NCBI RefSeq assembly: GCF_036840915.1
Contig: NZ_CP085725.1
Span: forward strand, 2,790,001 to 2,854,000
Length of the DNA: 64,000 nucleotides
Direction of reading: 5' to 3'
Source of the DNA: Flavobacterium hankyongi
GTDB lineage: Bacteria; Bacteroidota; Bacteroidia; Flavobacteriales; Flavobacteriaceae
Made by a program: the position numbers and the translations under genes. Below, piece by piece: positions 52,666 through 62,543 of the stretch. Under the pieces are notes generated by a model, which worked only from the letters and a program-made list of their open reading frames with translations, made no database searches and had not been told where the DNA came from. Positions within the stretch are counted from its first letter, which is position 1. Each line of letters begins with the position of its first letter.

Positions 52666-55600
52666 TTAGTTTTTGATAAAACGTTTTGTTGTTGAAGTAC
52701 CATTGTTAGAAACTTCAATTACATAATTACCATTACTTAAACGAGATACATCAATAGTTCCGTTAACGATTTTTCCATTTAAAATAGTTTGACCCATTAA
52801 ATTGAAAACTCTAAACGTTGTATCATCAGAAGTTGAAGAGATGTTTAAGAAATCTTTTGTTGGATTAGGGTATACTCTAATTTCACTAATTTCATTTTTA
52901 AAAGAAGCTTCTTCTTCTCTTGCAGCTGCAGTAATGTTGATTGTATAATCCTCTACTTGTCCGTATGAGAAAGACTCACATGAAGTAGGAACTCCATTGT
53001 ATTTCATAGAAACTCTCATTCTTGTTGCTCCTAAAGTTGCAGTTGCAGGAATTGTGAAAGATCCAGAAACCGGAGTTGTTGTAGAAGCAGCAGCAGACCA
53101 AACTGTTTCTCCTGCATCTGTAAATACACCATTTTGATTGTAGTCAATAAATACAGCATAACCTTCGCTATAAACTGTGCTTGTCCAAGTTGGAGTTACA
53201 GTGATTGTTTGAGAAGAGCTTCTTCCTGCATTTGTTGAAATTGCTGTGAAGTTTTCATAACCAGTAGTACCAGTTGAAGCATTATTGATTGAGCCAATAG
53301 CTACTCTTCCAATTCTTTCATCATTAGTATTGTTTCCTTGAGATGTACAGTAAGTAATTGTTACTGAAGAAGTAGTTACGTTCACTGTGTTACTTGAAGC
53401 AGAAACGTTACCTGCTGCATCTTTAGCTTTTACTGAGAAAGTATAAGCTGTTGAAGCAGTTAAACCTGTAACATTATATGTAGTTGAAGCAGTTGTTCCA
53501 ATTACAGTAGCACCTTGGTAAACATCATATCCAGTTACACCTACATTATCTGTAGAGGCTGTCCAAGATAAGTTAGTTGAGCTAGAAGTTGTTCCAGAAG
53601 CAGTTAAACTAGTTGGAGCAGATGGAGCTGTTGTATCTGCTGTTCCAGCAGTGATGTTAATTGTGTAATCTTCTACTTGACCATAAGAGAATGCTTCACA
53701 AGATGTTGGCACAGCATTGTATTTCATAGAAACTCTCATTCTAGTAGCTCCTAAAGAAGCTGTAGCTGGAATTGTGAAAGATCCAGAAACCGGAGTTGTA
53801 GTAGAAGCAGCTTTTGTCCAAACGGTTTCACCAGCATCAGCAAAATCACCATCTTTATTATAATCGATGAATACAGCATATCCTTCAGCATAAGTTGATG
53901 AAGTCCAAGTAGGAGTGATTGTGATAGTTTGTGAACCATTTTGAGCTGCAGAAGTTGATAAAGATGTAAAATCCTCATATCCAGTAGTTCCTGTAGATGC
54001 ATTGTTAATTGATCCAATAGCTACACGTCCAATTTTTTCGTCAGCAGTACTGTTACCTTGAGATGCACAGTAAGTGATTGTTACAGCAGATGTTGTTACA
54101 TTAACTGTATTACTTGCTGCAGAAATATTTCCAGCAGCATCTTTAGCTTTTACAGAGAAAGTATAAGCAGTTGAAGCAGTTAATCCAGTTACATTGTAAG
54201 TTGTTGATGCAGTTGTTCCAATTACAGTTGCTCCTTGGTACACATCATATCCTGTTACTCCTACATTGTCTGTTGAAGCTGTCCATGATAAGTTAGTTGA
54301 AGATGAAGTAGTTCCAGAAGCTGTTAAGTTTGTTGGTGCACTTGGCGCTGTAGTGTCTACCACTGTAGCCGAAGTTGTCACATTAACAGTATTACTTGCT
54401 GCAGAAACATTTCCAGCAGCATCTTTAGCTTTTACAGAGAAAGTATAAGCAGTTGAAGCAGTTAATCCAGCAACATTGTAAGTAGTTGAAGCAGTAGTTC
54501 CAATTACAGTTGCACCTTGATATACATCATATCCTGTTACACCTACATTATCTGTTGAAGCTGTCCAAGATAAGTTTGTTGTTGTTTGTGTAGTTCCTGA
54601 TGCAGCTAAATTAGTTGGTGCCGATGGAGCTACTGTATCTGTTGATCCTGCAGTAATAGTAAAATTAGTATTAGAAACATCAAAGAAGATGTGATTTGTT
54701 CCTTTTACCATTAATCTTGCAGTAGTTGTTGCAGTATTAGGAATTGTAACTGCTTGAGTTCCGTCATTTGGAGTAGCAGCTAAAACAGTTGACCAAGTAT
54801 TTCCACCATCTGTAGAAATTAAAATATCAACATTAGCACAATTTACACCATTTGCAGTAGTTCCAGCCACATTCCAAGTTACGGTTTGCGAGCTTCCACC
54901 TACATAAGAAACAGCAGTGTTTGGTGCTGTTACAGCAAATGGACCAGCCGTAGCATTTACAGTAACAATCATGTCATCTGAATTGTTAGCAGAACCACCA
55001 GCTCTGTTATCACGAACTGTTAATCTGAAATTCATGGTTCTAGCCACAGATGGTACTGCTTCAACAGTGATTTCAGTTCCAGCTGTTGTAGTAGCTCCAG
55101 TTAATACAGAAGCCATTCTAGGAAAATATCTTACTGGAGAAGTACTTGAAGAGTATGATCTAAAAGTAGGTCCTGAAGTTTTAGTTGCGCTTGCAGCAGA
55201 ACTTGCTCCTGTTTGTGAACTTGATGCATTGTCAAATTGTTCCCAGTTGTACGTTAAAGCATCGCCGTTAGCATCTGTTCCAGCTCCAGTTAACATAAAA
55301 GGAGTGCTTTTAGGAATTGTATAATCAGCTCCTGCATTTGCAGTTGGAACCGCATTTCCTGTAGCAGTATTTGTTTGACAAGTTTTTGCCTTAATGTTAT
55401 TTGTTACTTGTTGAATACTAAATGCATGGAAATAAGCATCAGAGTGAGGTTGAACGTCTTGAGAAGTAATACCTGCGTATCCCATGATTGATGATCCAGA
55501 TCCTGGCTCCATGTTTGCACCAGTTCCTTCATTGTTCATAGAGAAAGTATGATTAGCTCCAAATTGATGTCCTAATTCGTGCGCTACATAATCAATATCA

Positions 55601-56610
55601 AAATTGTCTCCTGAAGGAATACCATCACCAGGTGAAGTAAATCCAGATCCTTTTTGTCCATTAACGCAAACACATCCAATACATCCGGCATTACCCCCTC
55701 CGCCAGAAGCACCAAAAAGATGTCCTACATCATAATTTGCTTCACCAATTACTGATGTTAATGTGTTTTGTAGTTCAGAATTCCATGCTCCTCCAGAACC
55801 TGTAGCAGCTGCAGAATATGGGTCTGTCGATGCATTAGTATATATTACAAGATCATTGTTGGCAATTAAAACCATTCTTACAGCGAAATCTTTTTCAAAT
55901 ACACCGTTTACACGTGTCATTGAATTGTTAATTGCTGCTAATGCTTGTGCTTTTGTTCCACCAAAGTAAGTAGTATATTCACCAGTTACTGACATCGCCA
56001 AACGGAATGTTCTTAATGTAGAATCATCTGCATTTGGTCTTGCTGTTGAACCAGCTTTGTTCGCGTTTGGTTCGATTTTGTCTATAACTGTACATTCAAA
56101 AGGAGATAGATTCTCTTTTTTATCAGCTTTTCTGTAAATAGAATATGTTTTTAAATCTTTTGAAAAGGGCTCTATAAATACAGCTGATTTATCAGGACTT
56201 AGTACCATCGATTTAAATCCTAACGGAGACATACTAAAATAAGCAGTTGCAGTAGGGTTCTCGATGCCAATTCCTATGTATGATTTAATGTCTGGATATT
56301 TTGTTGCAAGTTCTGGCGCAAAAACAGGATTTTCATAAACATTGAAATGCTCAATTTGACCATTTGCATCAGGTAAAGCAATTATTGCTCCTGATTTTTT
56401 TGTGTTAGCACTTCTTAAAGGTGATTTAGATAAGTTGTTTTTTAAAGAAGTTACATCTAAATCGTAAAGATTGTTTTCTGGTAGTTGCATTCTTGATTCA
56501 AGAACAGTTTTGTTGCTTTTTGTGGAACGACTCCAGAAAGAGCCTTTTTCCTGAGCGAACAAACTGGTCGTGACTGCCAGTAATGCAACTGGAAGTAGTT
56601 TGATTTTCAT
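52666..56610 (-). CDS. T9SS-exported reprolysin-like metallopeptidase with FN3 and GEVED modules
   Basis: The 1314-aa protein has, in order: signal peptide (MKIKLLPVALLAVTTSLFAQ), a propeptide-like region (to about 190), an M12B-like zinc peptidase with HELGHQFGANH near residues 342-352, a PKD/cadherin-like region (about 420-560), an Ig-like region (about 560-655), two FN3 domains, a GEVED domain, a third FN3 domain, a second GEVED domain, and a C-terminal type IX secretion sorting domain (VYPNPTKDFLNISS, through NGTSTTKRFIKN). It is therefore predicted to be secreted or bound to the cell surface. No T9SS machinery gene lies in this window. Confidence 0.93.
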   Translation of the reverse strand: MKIKLLPVALLAVTTSLFAQEKGSFWSRSTKSNKTVLESRMQLPENNLYDLDVTSLKNNLSKSPLRSANTKKSGAIIALPDANGQIEHFNVYENPVFAPELATKYPDIKSYIGIGIENPTATAYFSMSPLGFKSMVLSPDKSAVFIEPFSKDLKTYSIYRKADKKENLSPFECTVIDKIEPNANKAGSTARPNADDSTLRTFRLAMSVTGEYTTYFGGTKAQALAAINNSMTRVNGVFEKDFAVRMVLIANNDLVIYTNASTDPYSAAATGSGGAWNSELQNTLTSVIGEANYDVGHLFGASGGGGNAGCIGCVCVNGQKGSGFTSPGDGIPSGDNFDIDYVAHELGHQFGANHTFSMNNEGTGANMEPGSGSSIMGYAGITSQDVQPHSDAYFHAFSIQQVTNNIKAKTCQTNTATGNAVPTANAGADYTIPKSTPFMLTGAGTDANGDALTYNWEQFDNASSSQTGASSAASATKTSGPTFRSYSSSTSPVRYFPRMASVLTGATTTAGTEITVEAVPSVARTMNFRLTVRDNRAGGSANNSDDMIVTVNATAGPFAVTAPNTAVSYVGGSSQTVTWNVAGTTANGVNCANVDILISTDGGNTWSTVLAATPNDGTQAVTIPNTATTTARLMVKGTNHIFFDVSNTNFTITAGSTDTVAPSAPTNLAASGTTQTTTNLSWTASTDNVGVTGYDVYQGATVIGTTASTTYNVAGLTASTAYTFSVKAKDAAGNVSAASNTVNVTTSATVVDTTAPSAPTNLTASGTTSSSTNLSWTASTDNVGVTGYDVYQGATVIGTTASTTYNVTGLTASTAYTFSVKAKDAAGNISAASNTVNVTTSAVTITYCASQGNSTADEKIGRVAIGSINNASTGTTGYEDFTSLSTSAAQNGSQTITITPTWTSSTYAEGYAVFIDYNKDGDFADAGETVWTKAASTTTPVSGSFTIPATASLGATRMRVSMKYNAVPTSCEAFSYGQVEDYTINITAGTADTTAPSAPTSLTASGTTSSSTNLSWTASTDNVGVTGYDVYQGATVIGTTASTTYNVTGLTASTAYTFSVKAKDAAGNVSASSNTVNVTTSSVTITYCTSQGNNTNDERIGRVAIGSINNASTGTTGYENFTAISTNAGRSSSQTITVTPTWTSTVYSEGYAVFIDYNQNGVFTDAGETVWSAAASTTTPVSGSFTIPATATLGATRMRVSMKYNGVPTSCESFSYGQVEDYTINITAAAREEEASFKNEISEIRVYPNPTKDFLNISSTSDDTTFRVFNLMGQTILNGKIVNGTIDVSRLSNGNYVIEVSNNGTSTTKRFIKN
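52921..54650 (-). repeat. Internal FN3 and GEVED module repeats of the metallopeptidase
   Basis: Three FN3 modules (approximately 53370-53640, 54090-54350 and 54380-54640) share long stretches such as ASTDNVGVTGYDVYQGATVI and SAYTFSVKAKDAAGN almost unchanged. Two GEVED modules (about 52921-53360 and 53650-54080) are likewise near-copies. DNA identity is high, so recent duplication or gene conversion is likely. Confidence 0.85.
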
Positions 56611-56769
56611 AATTTATTGGTTTTTAGTTGTTTATAAGTAACGAATATAATTTATTTTTAACATATTGCAAATATTATGTAAGAAAAATAAAACAATATT
56701 TAAAAAATATCCATAAAATTCACAATTGTTTCTTGTAAGATTGTTAATTTATTAAGGAAAGCAAAAATA

Positions 56770-56797
56770 AAAAAGCACCTTATTTAAGGTGCTTTTT
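56770..56797 (-). terminator. Terminator of tyrS
   Basis: AAAAAGCACCTTA and TAAGGTGCTTTTT form a 13-bp perfect stem with a 2-nt middle, 20 bp after the tyrS stop on the minus strand. Confidence 0.88.
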
Positions 56798-56817
56798 AAA
56801 ATGATCATAAGTTTATC

Positions 56818-58128
56818 TTATTTTACTCTTAAGACAAAATAATTTTTTTTGCCTCTTTGTAAAAGAATAAATTGATTGTTGATTAAATCTTTATTGGTAA
56901 CAGAGTACTCTTCGGTTACTTTTTCTTTGTTAACAGATATTGAATTTTCGGTTAATGCACGTCTTGCTTCTCCATTTGATTTTAAAAATCCTGTTTTTGC
57001 ATTCAAAACATCAACAATGTTAATTCCGTTTTCAATTTCATCACGAGAAACTTCTGCTTGCGGTACTCCTTCAAAAATTTCAAGGAATGTTTCGCCATCT
57101 AAACCTTTTAAATCATCAGATGTTGAATTTCCAAATAAAATGTTTGATGCAGATATTGCTTTTTCTAAAGCTTCTGCACTATGTACAAAAGTTGTTACTT
57201 CTTCAGCCAATTTTCTTTGTAAAACTCTTAAATGAGGTGCTTGTTTGTGCTCTTCGATAAGTTTTTCTGTTGTCTCTTTGTCTAAGAAAGTAAATATCTT
57301 GATGTATTTTTCAGCATCTTCATCAGTTGAGTTTAACCAAAATTGGTAAAATTTGTAAACCGAAGTTTTATCAGCAGTCAACCAAACATTTCCTCCTTCT
57401 GATTTTCCAAACTTAGAACCATCAGCTTTTGTAATAAGTGGAGTTGTTAATGCAAAAGCTTTTGCGCTATCAGAAGAGCCATCGGCATTTAAACGTCTAA
57501 CTAGTTCAGTTCCTGTTGTTATATTTCCCCATTGATCACTTCCTCCCATTTGAAGTAAACAGTTGTAGGTTTTATGTAAATGATAAAAATCGTAACCTTG
57601 TATTAATTGGTATGTAAATTCAGTAAACGACATTCCTTCGCCAGCTTCACCAGATAAACGTTTTTTTACCGAATCTTTAGCCATCATGTAATTTACGGTG
57701 ATTCTTTTTCCAACTTCACGAGCAAAATCAATAAAAGAAAACTCTTTCATCCAATCGTAGTTATTTACTAAAATTGGAGCATTCGCATCAGTTGAATTAA
57801 AATCTAAAAATTTAGATAATACTCTTTTTATACCGTCAACATTTTTAGCTAAAGTTGCTTCGTCTAGTAAATTTCTTTCATCACTTTTTCCAGATGGATC
57901 TCCAATCATACCCGTTGCACCACCAACAAGAGCGATAGGTTTGTGTCCAAAATTCTTAAGATGAACTAAAAGGATAATTTGGACCATACTACCAATATGC
58001 AATGAATCGGCAGTTGGGTCAAACCCAATATAGGCTGTAGTTGCTTCTTTTAGCAATTGTTCCTCTGTTCCTGGCATACTGTCGTGGTATAATCCTCTCC
58101 ACTTTAATTCTTCAACTAAATTTTTCAT
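56818..58128 (-). CDS. tyrS: Tyrosyl-tRNA synthetase
   Basis: This class I synthetase charges tRNA-Tyr. The HIGH-like motif is HIGSM in [14 protein letters not shown]; the KMSKS-like motif is KFGKS in [25 protein letters not shown] binds substrate. The C-terminal S4-like RNA-binding domain (about 370-436) reads [20 protein letters not shown]. The 436-aa length is normal. It is divergent from the epimerase gene. Confidence 0.97.
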   Translation of the reverse strand: MKNLVEELKWRGLYHDSMPGTEEQLLKEATTAYIGFDPTADSLHIGSMVQIILLVHLKNFGHKPIALVGGATGMIGDPSGKSDERNLLDEATLAKNVDGIKRVLSKFLDFNSTDANAPILVNNYDWMKEFSFIDFAREVGKRITVNYMMAKDSVKKRLSGEAGEGMSFTEFTYQLIQGYDFYHLHKTYNCLLQMGGSDQWGNITTGTELVRRLNADGSSDSAKAFALTTPLITKADGSKFGKSEGGNVWLTADKTSVYKFYQFWLNSTDEDAEKYIKIFTFLDKETTEKLIEEHKQAPHLRVLQRKLAEEVTTFVHSAEALEKAISASNILFGNSTSDDLKGLDGETFLEIFEGVPQAEVSRDEIENGINIVDVLNAKTGFLKSNGEARRALTENSISVNKEKVTEEYSVTNKDLINNQFILLQRGKKNYFVLRVK

Positions 58129-58238
58129 CTTTAATACAAATTTACTTTTGTCAACTCTGACATTCTTGTTTTTGTGAGTGCAAAGATAAAATTTATAACG
58201 ATTTGTTCATTCGGTTACTGGTTTATTTGAATTTAAAC

Positions 58239-58268
58239 TTTGGTGATATAGAACTTTATTTATCTTTG
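58239..58268 (+). promoter_or_regulatory. Promoter of the epimerase gene, predicting a leaderless mRNA
   Basis: TTTG (58239-58242), an 18-bp spacer and TATCTTTG (58261-58268) match the consensus. A start 5-6 nt after the -7 box falls at about 58273, the first base of the ATG. Confidence 0.65.
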
Positions 58269-58272
58269 AAAC

Positions 58273-59256
58273 ATGATTTTAGTAACAGGAGCAACTGGAT
58301 TAGTAGGTTCACATTTGATTTTGCAGCTTTTAGAGCAAGGTCAAGTTGTTAAGGCTTTATATAGAACAGAAGAGAATAAAGAAAAAGTAAAACGAGTTTT
58401 TGACTATTATCAAAAAGCAAGTTTGTTTTCTGAAATTAATTGGATTCAGGGAGATATTACAGATGTTCCTTCTTTAGAAGAAGTTTTTGTAGGGGTCGAA
58501 TATGTATATCATTGTGCAGCTTTAGTTTCTTTTGATCCTAATGATGAAGAAAAGCTCAGAAAAGTAAATATTGAAGGGACTGCTAATGTTGTAAATTTTT
58601 GCTTAGACTTTAATATTAAGAAGCTTTGCCATGTAAGTTCTATTGCTGCTTTGGGTGATTTGCTCGAAGGACAAACAATTGTTACAGAAGATACCGAATG
58701 GAATCCAGAATTTCAGCATAGTGATTATGCGATTTCCAAGTATGGGGCTGAAATGGAAGTTTGGCGTGGGCAACAAGAAGGTCTTGATGTAATAGTTGTC
58801 AATCCAGGGGTTATATTAGGGCCAGCTTTTTGGGCGGAAGGTAGTGGTGAGATTTATCAAAAAATAAAAAATGGGTTGCCTTTTTATACTAAAGGTGTGA
58901 CAGGTTTTGTTGCTATTGCCGATGTTGTAACTGCAATGATTAAGTTGATGGATGGTGAAATAAAAAATGAAAAATTCACGTTAGTTTCAGGAAATATAAG
59001 CTATCAAGATTTGGTTTTTAAAATAGCCGATTGTTTTAAAGTTTTGAGGCCAAAAATATATGCAACTAAATTGCTTACCAGTATTGGTTGGAGAATAGAT
59101 TGGTTTTTGTCACTATTCGGAAAAAAAAGAGTCTTGAGTAAAAGTATGGCAAACTCTCTCCATTCAATAGGTATTTATTCTAATGAAAAAATAATCAGAG
59201 AAATCAATTTCAAGTTTGTTGAAATTAATGATTATATAGATGAAATTATCCTCTAG
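58273..59256 (+). CDS. NAD-dependent epimerase/dehydratase (extended SDR)
   Basis: An extended SDR with the TGATGLVGSHL nucleotide-binding motif at residues 5-15, YHCAALVSF, catalytic Ser in VSSIAALGD and YxxxK as YAISK in HSDYAISKYGAE, then VVNPGVILGP. It is 327 aa long. Family members act on nucleotide sugars or dihydroflavonol/steroid-like substrates; the substrate is not identifiable. The 3' end overlaps the convergent DUF4296 gene by 11 bp. Confidence 0.85.
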   Translation: MILVTGATGLVGSHLILQLLEQGQVVKALYRTEENKEKVKRVFDYYQKASLFSEINWIQGDITDVPSLEEVFVGVEYVYHCAALVSFDPNDEEKLRKVNIEGTANVVNFCLDFNIKKLCHVSSIAALGDLLEGQTIVTEDTEWNPEFQHSDYAISKYGAEMEVWRGQQEGLDVIVVNPGVILGPAFWAEGSGEIYQKIKNGLPFYTKGVTGFVAIADVVTAMIKLMDGEIKNEKFTLVSGNISYQDLVFKIADCFKVLRPKIYATKLLTSIGWRIDWFLSLFGKKRVLSKSMANSLHSIGIYSNEKIIREINFKFVEINDYIDEIIL

Positions 59257-59680
59257 CCAAAACAGTTGGTTTTTTCTTTTTAGAAACTTTTTTTAAAGAG
59301 TCAGCTATTTGTTGCTGTTTTTTCTTGAAATCTTTGTTGATTTTAGCATCAACATCCTTCTTTTCTTTTTCTATTCTTGCAATAATACGGTCATACATTA
59401 ATTTGTATTCTTCGATATTAGAAGAATAATATTTGTTGTTTTCTACAAATTGAATGCTGTCTATTTTGTATTTCTGATAAATATATGATTTAGGATTTAC
59501 GCTGTTTTTTTGAAGTTCCATAGGACTGTAGCCTTTTAACGCCTGAAGTAGTGCTAGGTCATACAAAATATTTTCCATTACATCTTGTTCAATTAGTTTT
59601 TCAGGTTTTTTAATCTCATTCTTTACTGTACATGAAGCAAAAAGAAAAATTAAGGAAACAATTACAGCAACTTTTTTCAT
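59246..59680 (-). CDS. DUF4296 lipoprotein
   Basis: A 144-aa lipoprotein: signal MKKVAVIVSLIFLFASC with Cys17, then a DUF4296 helical region (MENILYDLALLQALKGYSP, YKIDSIQFVENNKYYSSN). The C-terminus is a lysine-rich coil (DFKKKQQQIADSLKKVSKKKK). Function is unknown. It is the last gene of a three-gene minus-strand operon (mannose synthase, pyrC, this gene), 3 bp from pyrC. Confidence 0.86.
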   Translation of the reverse strand: MKKVAVIVSLIFLFASCTVKNEIKKPEKLIEQDVMENILYDLALLQALKGYSPMELQKNSVNPKSYIYQKYKIDSIQFVENNKYYSSNIEEYKLMYDRIIARIEKEKKDVDAKINKDFKKKQQQIADSLKKVSKKKKPTVLARG

Positions 59681-59683
59681 TTT

Positions 59684-61021
59684 TTATCTATTAAATTCTA
59701 AACGTCTTCCGTTTTGGATATCTTTTACTTGGTTGTTTTCATAAACCAAAGTACCATTGACAAAAGTATGGGTAATTTTCGAATTGAAAGTATAATTTTC
59801 AAATGGTGACCAACCGCATTTATACAAAATATTTTCTTTAGAAACCGTCCAAGCCGAGTTTGGATTAACGATGGCTAAATCAGCATAAAAACCTTCTTTG
59901 ATAAAGCCTCTTCGGTGAATTTGAAAAAGTTTAGCAGGGTTATGAGCCATTTTTTCTATAATTTTTTCCACAGAAATTTTTCCTTGATGGTATGCTTCAA
60001 ACATCGCTACTACCGAATGTTGTACTAGTGGTCCTCCCGAAGGAGCTGATGTATAAAGGTTTTGTTTTTCTTCTAAAGTGTGAGGAGCATGATCTGTTGC
60101 GATAACATCAATTCGGTCATCTAGCAAAGCTTCCCAAAGAGCATCTTTGTCTTTTTGAGTCTTTACAGCAGGATTCCATTTTATCAACGAGCCTTTTTCA
60201 TCATAATCTTTATCGGTAAACCATAAGTGATGAACACAAACTTCTGCAGTGATTTTCTTTTCTTCTAATGGAATGTCATTTTGGAATAACTCCATTTCTT
60301 TAGCTGTTGAAAGATGAAAGATGTGTAATCTAGCGCCTGTTTTTTTAGCTAATTTGATAGCTTTTGATGAAGAAATATAGCAAGCTTCGTCACTACGAAT
60401 TAAATGATGACAATTCATAGGGATATCATCACCATATTTTTCTTTATAAGCAGCTAAATTGTTTTTAATGGTAGTTTCATCTTCACAATGTACACAGATA
60501 ATCATTTTTGTGTTTGAGAAAATTTTCTCTAAAACTTCTTCTTTGTCAACCAGCATGTTTCCTGTTGATGAACCCAGAAATATTTTTATTGCTGCAACGT
60601 TTTTAGGATTTGTTTTTAAAACTTCGTCTAAATTGTCATTTGTTGCTCCCATCATAAACGAATAATTCGCGTAAGATGTTTGGGAAGCAATCTCATATTT
60701 TTGTTCTAAAAGTTCTTGCGTAACTGCATTGGGAACAGTGTTGGGTTGTTCCATGAAAGTGGTAACGCCACCAGCAACAGCAGCTCTTGATTCGGAAGCA
60801 ATATTTCCTTTATGAGTTAATCCAGGTTCGCGAAAATGAACTTGGTCATCAATAGCGCCAGGAATTACAAAATTTCCTTCGGCATCAATAATTTGACAAT
60901 TTTCAGGAACGTTGAGACCATTCCCAATGTGTTTTATGAATTCATTTTCAATTAAAATTTCGCCTTCGGTTATTTTTCCTTCGTTAACAATTTTTGCGTT
61001 TTTAATTAAAATCGAGCTCAT
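59684..61021 (-). CDS. pyrC: Dihydroorotase (class I-like)
   Basis: It catalyses ring closure of carbamoyl aspartate to dihydroorotate in pyrimidine synthesis. Motifs: DDQVHFREPGLTHKG near residues 58-72, the lysine in AIKIFLGSSTGNMLVD, VHCEDE, RLHIFHLSTAKE and catalytic Asp in ATDHAPHTLEEK. The first metal-binding His of the usual HxH motif is Gln60 here (Q-V-H62), which I believe is common among Bacteroidota homologues. The length is 445 aa. An allantoinase or dihydropyrimidinase is less likely given the overall pattern. Confidence 0.88.
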   Translation of the reverse strand: MSSILIKNAKIVNEGKITEGEILIENEFIKHIGNGLNVPENCQIIDAEGNFVIPGAIDDQVHFREPGLTHKGNIASESRAAVAGGVTTFMEQPNTVPNAVTQELLEQKYEIASQTSYANYSFMMGATNDNLDEVLKTNPKNVAAIKIFLGSSTGNMLVDKEEVLEKIFSNTKMIICVHCEDETTIKNNLAAYKEKYGDDIPMNCHHLIRSDEACYISSSKAIKLAKKTGARLHIFHLSTAKEMELFQNDIPLEEKKITAEVCVHHLWFTDKDYDEKGSLIKWNPAVKTQKDKDALWEALLDDRIDVIATDHAPHTLEEKQNLYTSAPSGGPLVQHSVVAMFEAYHQGKISVEKIIEKMAHNPAKLFQIHRRGFIKEGFYADLAIVNPNSAWTVSKENILYKCGWSPFENYTFNSKITHTFVNGTLVYENNQVKDIQNGRRLEFNR

Positions 61022-61039
61022 AGTTGTGTGTGTTGAGTT

Positions 61040-61765
61040 TTATAGTCGGTTGAATATTTTTCGTATACGTAGCATTATTACTCCTAAAATTGCTTCACGA
61101 ATGATGGCGCCACTCATTTTTGACTCACCTTTAGTTCTGTCTGTAAAAATGATTGGAACTTCTACTATTTTAAAATGATTAACAAAAGTTCTGTATTTCA
61201 TTTCAATTTGGAAGGCGTACCCGGTGAATTTTAATCGGTCAAGATTTATTTTTTCTAAAACTTGTCTTTGGTAACAAACAAATCCAGCTGTAGCATCTTG
61301 AATTTCCATACCGGTTATCATTCTAACATATACAGATGCAAAATAGGACATCAATACTCTGTTTAGTGGCCAGTTCACTACGTTGACTCCTGTAATATAA
61401 CGAGAACCTATTGACATTCCTGCGTTTTCGTCTTTACAGGCATCGTATAGCTTTTCTAAATCATTAGGATTGTGTGAGAAATCGGCATCCATTTCAAAAA
61501 TGTACTCATAATGATGTTGTATTGCCCATTTGAATCCATGAACATAAGCCGTGCCAAGACCAGCTTTGCCTTGTCTTTTTTCTAGATGCAGAGCATCGGG
61601 GAATTCTTTTTGTAGTTCAATAACTTTATCAGCAGTCCCATCGGGTGAGTTGTCATCTACGATTAGTACATCGAATTTTTTTGGCAAAGACATTGTTGCT
61701 CGAATAATGCTTTCGATGTTTTCTATTTCGTTATAAGTAGGAATTATGACTATTGAGTCCTGCAT
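61040..61765 (-). CDS. Polyprenol monophosphomannose synthase (GT2)
   Basis: A GT2 glycosyltransferase that moves mannose from GDP-mannose to polyprenyl phosphate, forming the donor for membrane-side glycosylation. The start is the ATG at 61765 (MQDSIVIIPTYNE). VDDNSPDGTADK holds the nucleotide-binding Asp, MDADFSHNP the metal-binding DxD-like motif, and FTDRTKGESKMS a family-specific loop. It has no multi-span C-terminus, so it is the short, soluble form (241 aa). It leads the operon with pyrC (18 bp away). Flavobacterial O-glycosylation is a likely use. Confidence 0.9.
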   Translation of the reverse strand: MQDSIVIIPTYNEIENIESIIRATMSLPKKFDVLIVDDNSPDGTADKVIELQKEFPDALHLEKRQGKAGLGTAYVHGFKWAIQHHYEYIFEMDADFSHNPNDLEKLYDACKDENAGMSIGSRYITGVNVVNWPLNRVLMSYFASVYVRMITGMEIQDATAGFVCYQRQVLEKINLDRLKFTGYAFQIEMKYRTFVNHFKIVEVPIIFTDRTKGESKMSGAIIREAILGVIMLRIRKIFNRL

Positions 61766-61865
61766 AATGTTAAAATTCTGATGCAAAAATAAACTTTTTA
61801 GTGGTTGAGTTTCTTAAATTATTTATAATTAAACGAGTCCTGTAAAAAATTTGTAATTTCGCGCT

Positions 61866-62531
61866 ATGAATAAAATCGAGTTTATTCCTAGAATAGTAGA
61901 AAATAAAGATTGGATAACAATAGTTTTTATTGTTGCGGTAGCCCTTGTTGCTGTTACTAAGGCTGCTTTCGAAAATAGATTTGTTGATTTTGTGAATTTA
62001 ATAGCAAACAACAAGTATATAAAAATGTACAAAGACCCTAGTAACTTGATGAGTTGGTTCACCATTCTGTTGTTTTTTGTTCAGTTAATTTCGTTTTCTT
62101 TCTTTGTTCAGTTGGTGTTGAGTTACTTTGGTTATACCACAAAAACAAACTGGATAACATTTATTCAAATTTTTACCTTTTTAACTTTCTTTGTTTTATC
62201 TAAATTCTTAGTAGAAAAAATTATTGCCGCTTCATTTAATATAGAACCCTTTATTGAGCAGTTTAATTTGTTCAAAGTGAGCTATCGAACCTATGTTGGG
62301 TTAATGTTGCTTCCAGTTAATATTGTATTGTATTATACTGATTTAATGAATTCTTACGTAATAATCATTGTTTTAGTTGTATTATTGATAATTAACTCAA
62401 TAACTTACCTTGTTTCATTGAAGAATTATCAAAATTTATTACTTGGTAAGTTGTTTTATTTTATTTTATATATTTGCGCTCTGGAAATAGCACCGTATTA
62501 CTTTATGTATTATGTTATTACAAACAGGTAA
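61866..62531 (+). CDS. DUF4271 membrane protein
   Basis: A 221-aa integral membrane protein with six or seven hydrophobic spans, e.g. WITIVFIVAVALVAVTKAAF (about 19-38), WFTILLFFVQLISFSFFVQL (about 66-85), IQIFTFLTFFVLSKFLV, YVGLMLLPVNIVLYY and YVIIIVLVVLLIINSITYLV. Matches the DUF4271 family of Bacteroidota, of unknown function. It is always close to hemD in related genomes as far as I know, and here the hemD ATG lies 12 bp beyond its stop. The pair is divergent from the mannose synthase operon. Confidence 0.85.
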   Translation: MNKIEFIPRIVENKDWITIVFIVAVALVAVTKAAFENRFVDFVNLIANNKYIKMYKDPSNLMSWFTILLFFVQLISFSFFVQLVLSYFGYTTKTNWITFIQIFTFLTFFVLSKFLVEKIIAASFNIEPFIEQFNLFKVSYRTYVGLMLLPVNIVLYYTDLMNSYVIIIVLVVLLIINSITYLVSLKNYQNLLLGKLFYFILYICALEIAPYYFMYYVITNR

Positions 62532-62543
62532 TATTTTTTGAAA

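Noticed and set aside
52666-56610. Large metallopeptidase as two fused genes
   Set aside because: One uninterrupted frame runs from the signal peptide to the T9SS sorting domain, with modules in a usual order for flavobacterial surface proteins.
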